From assembly GCA_040752195.1 (NCBI GenBank), contig JBFMFC010000010.1:24909-88908 (forward strand): a stretch of 64,000 bases of DNA, in the 5' to 3' direction. A program made the translations under genes and the position numbers. Of this stretch, positions 58,758 to 64,000 are shown piece after piece. Source of the stretch: DSNY01 sp040752195 (GTDB taxonomy: Bacteria > Pseudomonadota > Gammaproteobacteria > Burkholderiales > Burkholderiaceae_F). Position 1 is the stretch's first letter. Every line of letters starts with the position of its first letter. Under the pieces are notes generated by a model. It saw only the letters and a program-made list of their open reading frames with translations. It ran no database searches and was not told where the DNA came from.

Positions 58758-61522
58758 GACGCCTCCCTGCTTGCGTGTGCCGCGGCCGGCGCCGCAGCGA
58801 GCGGCAGCGTGAACGAGAAACACGCGCCCGCGCCGTACTCGCTTTCGACCCACAGCCGGCCGCCGAAGTGCTCGATGATCTGGCGGCTGATGTGCAACCC
58901 CAGCCCGGTGCCCGGCGGTTTCGCGGTCAGCGTATCGCCGACCTGGCGGAACTTGTCGAAGATGAACGGCTGGTCCTCGGGCCGGATGCCGGGCCCGTTG
59001 TCGCGCACGTCCACGCGCACCGCGCCGTCGGCTTCGCGCACCGTCACGTCGACACGGCCGTGGCCCGCGGGGCTGAACTTCAGCGCATTGGACAGCAGGT
59101 TCAGCAGTACCTGCAGCAGCCGGTCGCCGTCGACCTCGACCGGGGTCGGGCGGGTGGGAAGCCGGGCATTGAGCGCCACGCCCTTGTCCTTGAAGACCTG
59201 GCTCATCTGCGCGACGGCCTCGTTGACGATGTCGCGTACGTCGACGCGCGTGATGCGCCATTCGGCGCGCCCGGACTCGATCTTCGCCAGATCCAGGACC
59301 TGGTTGATGAGGCGGGTCAGACGCTCCGTCTCGCGCGTGATGATGCCGAGGAATTGCCTGCGTTGGGCAAGATCCAGCTTCGGGTCGGCGAGCAGGATCT
59401 CCGAGAACGCGCGGATCGACGTGAGCGGCGTACGCAGTTCGTGTGTGACCGTCGACATGAAATCGTCCTTCAGGCGATCCAGCTCCTTCAACCGCTCGTT
59501 GGCGGCGCGCAGCTCGGCGGTCGCCGCCTCCAGCTCGCGCGACTTCTGCTCGAGCTTGTGGCTGTAGACGACCACCTGCGACGCTTCGTCCAGCAGTTCG
59601 CCGACCTCGTCCAGCGTCAAAGCCTCTTCCTTCGCCACCGACGCGACCATGATGCGCGCCGACGCCGCCCCGATCGCGCCGGCCAGTTGCGTCTCGACGA
59701 AATGCACGAACTCGGCGTCGGCCACCAGCTCCTCGTCCGGCCACTTGACGCCGGTGGCGCGCGCGTAGTCGGCGAACGCCGCGTCCGCGCCGGCCACACC
59801 GATGAAGCGCGCGAGAAGGCTGTACAGGTCGCGCGCCGACGCGGTGCCGCGCCAGAAGCGGGCGCCGCCGGATTCGCTGCGGAACACGTCGACGAACACG
59901 CTCGCCTGGCGGTGCTCGGCCGCGCTCTGCGTGCCGGCGAGCGAAACGCCGACGTACAGGCCGACGTTGGCGATCATGCTCCACAGCATCGCATGCGTGA
60001 TCTGGTCGAGCCCGGCGAGACCGAACAGCGCCAGCGGCTTCAGCAGCTCGATGCCGAACGGACCCTGCTCGAGCAGCGCGATCGGCAGCCAGCCCGAACG
60101 CACGAACGCCGGCAGCAGCAGCGTGTAGAACCAGACGCCGAAGCCGGCCAGCAGGCCGGCGAGCGCACCGCGTCGGGTGCCGCCTTTCCAGAAGATGCCG
60201 CCGAGGATCGCCGGCGCGAATTGCGCCACGGCGGCGAACGAGATCAGTCCGATCGAAACGAGCGCGTACGCCTCACCGGCGAGCCGGAAGTACAGATAGC
60301 CGAGCAGCAGCACCGCGACGATCGCCCAGCGGCGGATCCCGAGCAGCAGCCCCGTGAGATCCGGCCGTTCGTTCAGGCGCAGCCGCTTCAGCCGCAGCAG
60401 CACCGGCATGACGAGGTCGTTGCACACCATCGTCGACAGCGCGATCGTCTCGACGATCACCATGCCGGTGGCCGCCGACAGGCCGCCGATGAACACCAGC
60501 AGCGCGAGCACCTCCTGACGTTCGACCATCGGCAGCGTCAGCACGAACGTGTCGGCATCGACGTTGCCGCCGGGAAAGTGCAGGCGCCCGCCGAAGGCAA
60601 TCGGCAGCACGAAGATGTTGATCGCCAGCATGTAGGTCGGAAACAGCCAGATGGCCTTCTTCAGGTGTTTCTCGTCGAGGTTCTCGATCACGGCGACCTG
60701 AAACTGCCGCGGCAGGAACAGGATCGCCAGCATGGAGAGGATCGTCAGCCAGACCCAACTGGCGTAGCCGCCGGCCACGCCCTCCAGCGGAGTCAGCAGC
60801 GGCGCGAGCTTGGGGTCGGCGGCGGCGCGGCCGAATACGTCGCCGAATCCGTTGTAGATACCGAACGTGACGAAGATGCCGACGGCGAGAAAGGCGAGCA
60901 GCTTGACCAGCGACTCGAACGCGATCGCCGCCACCATGCCCTGGTGGTGCTCGGCCGCGTCCAGATGGCGCGTGCCGAACGCGATCGTGAACAGCGCCAG
61001 GATCAGCGCGACCCACAGCGCCGTGTCGGCGAGCACCGGCTGGGCGGCGACCTTGGCCGGCATCACGATCTCGGGGTAGTGCAGCAGGATCGCGAAGCTG
61101 TTCGAAACCGCTTTCAGCTGCAGCGAGATGTAGGGGATGATGCCGATCACCGCGATGATCGTGACGACACCACCCAGCAGCGCACTCTTGCCGTAGCGCG
61201 AGGCGACGAAGTCCGCCAGCGAGGTGATGCGGTTGCGTTTGGAGATGCGCAGGATCTTGCGCAGCACGATCCACCACAGGGCGATCATCAATGTCGGCCC
61301 GATGTAGATCGGCAGGAAGCCGACGCCGTCGACCGCAGCCCGGCCGACGCTGCCGTAGAACGTCCACGCGGTCGCGTAGACGGCGAGCGACAGGCTGTAG
61401 ATGTACGGGTTGGCGATGACGGGGCGGCCCGCGTCGGCGCGCTGGTCGGCGTAGTACGCGATCGCGAACAGCAGCCCGAGATAGGCGAACGACGTGACGA
61501 CGATGACCCAGCCGTGGAGCAT
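58730..61522 (-). CDS. SLC5-type transporter/sensor histidine kinase (CbrA/CrbS family)
   Basis: 930 aa. Residues 1 to about 510 are a sodium/solute symporter fold with roughly 13 transmembrane helices (ANPYIYSLSLAVYATAWTFY, SRYGKSALLGG, ISLQLKAVSNSF). A helical STAC-like linker lies at about 555-640. The HisKA domain has His694 in VTHELRTPLTSIRAF, and the HATPase has NLLSNALKFS, DNGPGI and GTGLGL. In CbrA and CrbS such proteins sense histidine/carbon balance or acetate and activate carbon-use genes. Transport and sensing may both occur here. Downstream of a small two-TM gene by 19 nt, overlapping its response regulator. Confidence 0.93.
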   Translation of the reverse strand: MLHGWVIVVTSFAYLGLLFAIAYYADQRADAGRPVIANPYIYSLSLAVYATAWTFYGSVGRAAVDGVGFLPIYIGPTLMIALWWIVLRKILRISKRNRITSLADFVASRYGKSALLGGVVTIIAVIGIIPYISLQLKAVSNSFAILLHYPEIVMPAKVAAQPVLADTALWVALILALFTIAFGTRHLDAAEHHQGMVAAIAFESLVKLLAFLAVGIFVTFGIYNGFGDVFGRAAADPKLAPLLTPLEGVAGGYASWVWLTILSMLAILFLPRQFQVAVIENLDEKHLKKAIWLFPTYMLAINIFVLPIAFGGRLHFPGGNVDADTFVLTLPMVERQEVLALLVFIGGLSAATGMVIVETIALSTMVCNDLVMPVLLRLKRLRLNERPDLTGLLLGIRRWAIVAVLLLGYLYFRLAGEAYALVSIGLISFAAVAQFAPAILGGIFWKGGTRRGALAGLLAGFGVWFYTLLLPAFVRSGWLPIALLEQGPFGIELLKPLALFGLAGLDQITHAMLWSMIANVGLYVGVSLAGTQSAAEHRQASVFVDVFRSESGGARFWRGTASARDLYSLLARFIGVAGADAAFADYARATGVKWPDEELVADAEFVHFVETQLAGAIGAASARIMVASVAKEEALTLDEVGELLDEASQVVVYSHKLEQKSRELEAATAELRAANERLKELDRLKDDFMSTVTHELRTPLTSIRAFSEILLADPKLDLAQRRQFLGIITRETERLTRLINQVLDLAKIESGRAEWRITRVDVRDIVNEAVAQMSQVFKDKGVALNARLPTRPTPVEVDGDRLLQVLLNLLSNALKFSPAGHGRVDVTVREADGAVRVDVRDNGPGIRPEDQPFIFDKFRQVGDTLTAKPPGTGLGLHISRQIIEHFGGRLWVESEYGAGACFSFTLPLAAAPAAAHASREASWLQTSARS

Positions 61523-61541
61523 CGTTCGCCTCGGCGGGTCG

Positions 61542-61742
61542 CTAGTCGCCGCCGCGTTCCACCGTCAGCGCCATCAGCGCGATCAGCAGCGCCCAGGCGG
61601 TGAAGATGTAAACGTACAGCACCGGGATGCCCAAGACCGCGCGCGGCACGTTGAACAGCGCCAGGATCGGATAGTTGAACAGCAGGCAGCCCAGCATGCA
61701 CAGGGCAACCAGACGCGGTGCGCGCTTCTCCGGCTCGGTCAT
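61542..61742 (-). CDS. Small two-TM protein preceding the transporter-kinase (CbrX-like)
   Basis: 66 aa with two hydrophobic helices (about 12-32 and 39-60): LGCLLFNYPILALF and LYVYIFTAWALLIALMALTV. A small protein at this place precedes cbrA in Pseudomonas (CbrX) and small membrane partners accompany SLC5 permeases, so it may help fold or regulate the kinase. That is inference from position and shape. Codon use is like its neighbours and the frame is open, so I take it as real. Confidence 0.75.
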   Translation of the reverse strand: MTEPEKRAPRLVALCMLGCLLFNYPILALFNVPRAVLGIPVLYVYIFTAWALLIALMALTVERGGD

Positions 61743-61767
61743 CGGCGCAATACTCTCGCGGGTCGAT

Positions 61768-61804
61768 CGCCGCTAAGGTAAGCGGCGGCGCGCGGCGTTG
61801 TCAA
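61768..61804 (-). promoter_or_regulatory. Probable promoter of the transporter-kinase operon
   Basis: On the minus strand a perfect TTGACA (61804-61799) is followed after 18 nt by TACCTT (61780-61775). The latter is the centre of a perfect inverted repeat, CGCCGCT-AAGGTA-AGCGGCG (61768-61787). Only the -35 is strong. The first gene starts about 30 nt downstream. Confidence 0.5.
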
Positions 61805-61813
61805 ACGAACGCG

Positions 61814-61885
61814 CTATCGCGTGCGTTGCTTGAGCAGCCGCTGCTGCTCGCGCTTCCACGCCTTCTCGGCCTCGTCGGCCCGCTT
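61814..61885 (-). pseudogene. Displaced second copy of the smpB 3' end
   Basis: Read on the minus strand these 72 nt encode 23 codons plus stop that repeat the last 23 codons of smpB. 58 of 72 bases agree, and only one codon changes the amino acid (Ser to Gln), so the copy diverged under coding constraint. It has no start, and the similarity stops exactly at the AAG codon. It looks like an orphaned gene tail left by integration or recombination at the smpB 3' end. Confidence 0.85.
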
Positions 61886-61954
61886 TTGGCTCCGGACGTC
61901 GCTGCGCGACTTCACTTCGCTACGCGAAGTGAGCCTACGCCCAAAGCGGGCCGA
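61875..61954. repeat. Nested inverted repeats after the smpB stop
   Basis: Outer arms TCGGCCCGCTTTTGGC (61875-61890) and GCCCAAAGCGGGCCGA (61939-61954) pair with one mismatch and enclose two hairpins: GTCGC-TGC-GCGAC (61898-61910) and CACTTCG-CTACG-CGAAGTG (61913-61931). The outer arm begins right after the smpB stop codon. It may act as a transcription terminator, though no T-run follows. Confidence 0.8.
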
Positions 61955-62404
61955 TCAGCGGGTTCGCTGCTTGAGCAGTCTGCTCTGTTCCCGCTTCCAC
62001 GCCTTCTCCGCCTCGTCGGCCCGCTTTTCGAACTGCCGCTTGCCCTTGGCCAGACCGACGTCGAGCTTGATGCGGCCGTTCTTGTAGTGCAGGTCGAGGG
62101 GCACCAGCGTATAGCCGGCGCGCTCGACCTTGCCGATCAGCCGCCGGATCTCGGCGGCCTTGAGCAGCAGCTTGCGCGTGCGCGCGGGATCCGGTTGGAC
62201 GTGCGTCGATGCGGTCTTGAGCGGCGTGATATGCGCGTTCAGCAGCCACAACTCGCCGTCGCGCACGATCACATAGGCTTCCTTCAGGTGCACCTGACCG
62301 GCGCGAATCGCCTTGACCTCCCAGCCCTCGAGCGCGAGCCCCGCCTCGAAGCGCTCCTCGATCGTGTAGTCGTGAAACGCCTTCTTGTTCTGGACGATCG
62401 ACAT
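61955..62404 (-). CDS. smpB: SsrA (tmRNA)-binding protein SmpB
   Basis: 149 aa. OB-fold protein that carries tmRNA to stalled ribosomes in trans-translation. NKKAFHDYTIEERFEAGLAL, GWEVKAIRAG and AYVIVRDGELWLLNAHI are typical. The basic C-terminal tail (KAWKREQSRLLKQRTR) enters the empty mRNA channel. That tail is encoded a second time 141 nt downstream. ssrA itself is not in the window. Divergent from ratA. Confidence 0.96.
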   Translation of the reverse strand: MSIVQNKKAFHDYTIEERFEAGLALEGWEVKAIRAGQVHLKEAYVIVRDGELWLLNAHITPLKTASTHVQPDPARTRKLLLKAAEIRRLIGKVERAGYTLVPLDLHYKNGRIKLDVGLAKGKRQFEKRADEAEKAWKREQSRLLKQRTR

Positions 62405-62435
62405 GAACGCCGGGCCTCGGCTCGCGGATGCCTCT

Positions 62436-62441
62436 TAGAAT
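62436..62441 (+). promoter_or_regulatory. Likely -10 box of ratA
   Basis: TAGAAT (5 of 6 to consensus) ends 26 nt before the ratA ATG in the 63-nt gap between the divergent smpB and ratA. No good -35 was found; TAAGAT on the minus strand nearby could serve smpB. Confidence 0.4.
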
Positions 62442-62467
62442 CGGATCATCTTAGCAATCGCATCCGC

Positions 62468-62908
62468 ATGCACCGCGTCGAGAAATCCGTGTTCGTGCCG
62501 TATACGGCCGACCAGATGTTCGGTCTGGTCGCAGCGGTCCGCGACTACCCGCGCTTCCTCCCCTGGTGCGCGTCGAGCCGCGAGCACCCGCTGCCCGACG
62601 GCCGCGTCGAGGCGACCGTCGAGATCCACTATCGCGGCGTGCGCAGCCGGTTCACGACTCGCAACGAGCACGTCCGTCCCTCGCTGATCCGCATGCAGCT
62701 GGTCGACGGCCCGTTCCGCCGCCTGCACGGCGAATGGAGTTTCTCCCAGCTTCGCGACGATGCGTGCAAGGTCCACCTGAACCTGCACTACCAGTTCGAA
62801 AGCGGGCTGCTCGGTCGGGCGATCTCGCCGGTGTTCGAGACGATCGCCGGCTCATTGATCGACTCCTTTACGCGCCGCGCCGAGGCGCTGTATGAGGCGC
62901 GCTGCTGA
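62468..62908 (+). CDS. ratA: RatA/COQ10-family START-domain protein
   Basis: 146 aa. Single START/polyketide-cyclase domain: KSVFVPYTADQMFGLVAAV, DYPRFLPWCASS and the C-terminal IAGSLIDSFTRRAEALY. E. coli RatA was reported to block 70S assembly; homologues in mitochondria (COQ10) bind ubiquinone, so a quinone role is equally possible. Divergent from smpB, its usual neighbour. Overlaps ratB by 17 nt. Confidence 0.92.
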   Translation: MHRVEKSVFVPYTADQMFGLVAAVRDYPRFLPWCASSREHPLPDGRVEATVEIHYRGVRSRFTTRNEHVRPSLIRMQLVDGPFRRLHGEWSFSQLRDDACKVHLNLHYQFESGLLGRAISPVFETIAGSLIDSFTRRAEALYEARC

Positions 62909-63200
62909 GCCGCGGCTGCGGGCGACCGTGATCTACTGCGCGCGCGAGCGACAGTGGATCGTCGACGTCGAGGTGCCTGCGGGCAGCACGCTGCGCGATG
63001 CGGTTGTGGCGTCGGGCTTGCCGGCGCAGGCGACCGAACTGGACTTCGCCGCGCTTGATCTCGGCGTGTTCAATCGCCTGCGCCAGCCGGACGAACCGGT
63101 GCGCGATGGCGATCGAATCGAGGTTTACCGTCCGCTCGCGATCGATCCGAAACAGGCGCGGCGCATCCGCGCCGAGATCCGGCGCCGCCGCAAGGGCTAG
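62892..63200 (+). CDS. rnfH: RnfH/RatB-family ubiquitin-like protein
   Basis: 102 aa UPF0125 protein with a beta-grasp fold. TVIYCARERQWIVDVEVPAG, LGVFNRLRQPDEPVRDGDRI and VYRPLAIDPKQARR are the family markers. Function is unproven; it is usually paired with ratA. Its TAG stop codon is the first triplet of the terminal repeat of a MITE-like element. Confidence 0.93.
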   Translation: MRRAAEPRLRATVIYCARERQWIVDVEVPAGSTLRDAVVASGLPAQATELDFAALDLGVFNRLRQPDEPVRDGDRIEVYRPLAIDPKQARRIRAEIRRRRKG

Positions 63201-63446
63201 CCCGGATACTTCACGAAGTCGCCCCCGTGTGCGCTCATTGCCGAGCTTCGGCCAAGGCTTGCAGCACGCTGGCCGGAGCCCGCTTTGGACTGCCGGGGCT
63301 GCGCGGGCTTGCGCGGCGCCGAGCCGGCCACCTTGCGCTCAAGTGCTCGCAAAGGCCCACCGGCTTTTGACTGCGCCGCCCTCGCGCAATCTGCCTCGCC
63401 CCGGCCTCCGCGCAACGCCCGCGTCCCCCGTGAGATGTCCGGGTTA
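63198..63446. mobile_element. MITE-like element with imperfect terminal inverted repeats
   Basis: The 18-bp ends TAGCCCGGATACTTCACG (63198-63215) and, inverted at 63446-63429, TAACCCGGACATCTCACG agree at 14 of 18 positions. The 249 bp between convergent ratB and the DUF4124 gene contains no supported gene. The outer TAG and TAA are the stop codons of the two flanking genes. No transposase is encoded. No target-site duplication can be shown because the ends lie inside the genes. Confidence 0.5.
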
Positions 63447-63962
63447 GGAGCAATTGCGCCACACGACCTCGCGCATCCGCTGGATCTCGGCCGCGCGCTG
63501 CGCGTCGTCCAGGACTTCGCGGTTGCCCTGCGCGTCGGTGCGAGCGATGCGCTGGCCTTCCTCGAGCGACCGCAGATAGCCTCGCGCGCGTTCACACTCC
63601 TGCGCCTTGCGGGCAGCGTGCGCCTGCTCTTCGGCCTGCTTCTTCTCCGCCTCGGCGCGCTCCTGCTGGCGCTTGCGGAACTCCATCTCGCGGTCGGCGA
63701 TGGTCTTCGGCCCGGCCTTCGCTTCGCTCTTGGCGGCGGGCTTCGCATCGCTCGAATCGGTGGCCGCCGGCTGCGGCGCGGACTGAGGGCCGGGCTGGCG
63801 GACGATGTTGTCGGCCTTGACGCCGGCGGGGGGCGGGCGATCGGAGAACACCAGGCGCCCGTTCTCGTCGCGCCACGCCCATTGCGCGGCGACCGGCGCC
63901 GCGAGCAGCAGGCACACGAGCAGGCCGGCCGCACGGCGGCCGCGATCGGCAAGGACACCCAT
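63444..63962 (-). CDS. DUF4124 domain-containing secreted protein
   Basis: 172 aa. A signal peptide ends near VAA|QWAW, followed by the DUF4124 motif WAWRDENGRLVFSDRPPP. The rest is Ala/Lys/Glu-rich and helical with a single pair of cysteines at CERARG and NCS. Function unknown; the family is periplasmic. This gene usually neighbours smpB/ratA/ratB and guaB in betaproteobacteria. GGGAGACGTC precedes the ATG. Confidence 0.88.
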   Translation of the reverse strand: MGVLADRGRRAAGLLVCLLLAAPVAAQWAWRDENGRLVFSDRPPPAGVKADNIVRQPGPQSAPQPAATDSSDAKPAAKSEAKAGPKTIADREMEFRKRQQERAEAEKKQAEEQAHAARKAQECERARGYLRSLEEGQRIARTDAQGNREVLDDAQRAAEIQRMREVVWRNCS

Positions 63963-64000
63963 GACGTCTCCCGAGAAGTGAACGGATTCTATTGATCGGG

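Noticed and set aside
58775..61603. Long plus-strand open frame opposite the transporter-kinase
   Set aside because: Composition (Arg, Asp, Gln, His rich) and lack of motifs mark it as the antisense shadow of the kinase gene.
1..64000. CRISPR arrays, rRNA genes or known riboswitches
   Set aside because: No regularly spaced repeats, rRNA segments or recognisable riboswitch cores were found on either strand.

Overview
The window is a gene-dense, very GC-rich (by eye near 68-70 %) chromosomal segment with many GTG/TTG starts, ATGA-type stop/start overlaps and no phage, transposase, CRISPR or plasmid genes. The gene order rpsB-tsf-pyrH-frr-uppS-cdsA-dxr-rseP-bamA-skp-lpxD-fabZ-lpxA-lpxB-rnhB with map-glnD divergent, zipA-ligA after smc, ppsR divergent from ppsA, and smpB/ratA/ratB/DUF4124 together points to a Gram-negative betaproteobacterium, most likely Burkholderiales-like. 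This is inferred from gene content and order; no database was searched.

Layout. 1-4.4 kb: 3' end of nagZ, efp, uvrC, pgsA, a tRNA Gly-Cys-Leu cluster and a DUF1178 gene. 4.5-6.4 kb: an ECF sigma factor, an anti-sigma factor carrying a periplasmic DsrE-like domain, and a divergent secreted DsrE-like protein. The two transcription units have closely matching GGAAT-N18-GTCTW promoters, and this is the most novel locus here. 6.4-17.4 kb: accessory catabolic genes (FMN hydroxy-acid dehydrogenase, Nu-class GST, acyl-CoA dehydrogenase, quinone oxidoreductase, GMC oxidoreductase, and a translationally coupled ABC-F/CoA-transferase/phosphatase/APH operon). 17.5-23.4 kb: prmB, dapE, pilU-like, dapD, dapC, queF, covering the lysine/diaminopimelate branch. 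23.5-31.5 kb: smc, zipA, ligA, an MTA/MTI phosphorylase and def.

31.5-51.4 kb: glnD and map face the translation/envelope super-operon from rpsB through frr, isoprenoid and phospholipid synthesis (uppS, cdsA, dxr), envelope proteolysis and outer-membrane assembly (rseP, bamA, skp), lipid A synthesis (lpxD, fabZ, lpxA, lpxB), rnhB, an rRNA methyltransferase and cfa. 51.4-54.7 kb: ppsR and ppsA, a regulator/enzyme pair.

54.8-61.7 kb: a five-gene minus-strand signalling operon: small two-TM protein, SLC5-type transporter/histidine kinase, single-domain response regulator, membrane PAS/pseudo-kinase fused to a DnaQ-type exonuclease, and a CBS-DUF294 protein. 61.8-64 kb: smpB, whose last 24 codons are repeated just downstream as an 80 %-identical, almost wholly synonymous second copy (possible scar of a lost integrative element), then ratA, ratB, and a DUF4124 gene separated from ratB by a 249-bp MITE-like element whose terminal repeats supply both stop codons.

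The sequence otherwise looks intact: no frameshifted or interrupted gene was seen apart from the duplicated smpB tail.
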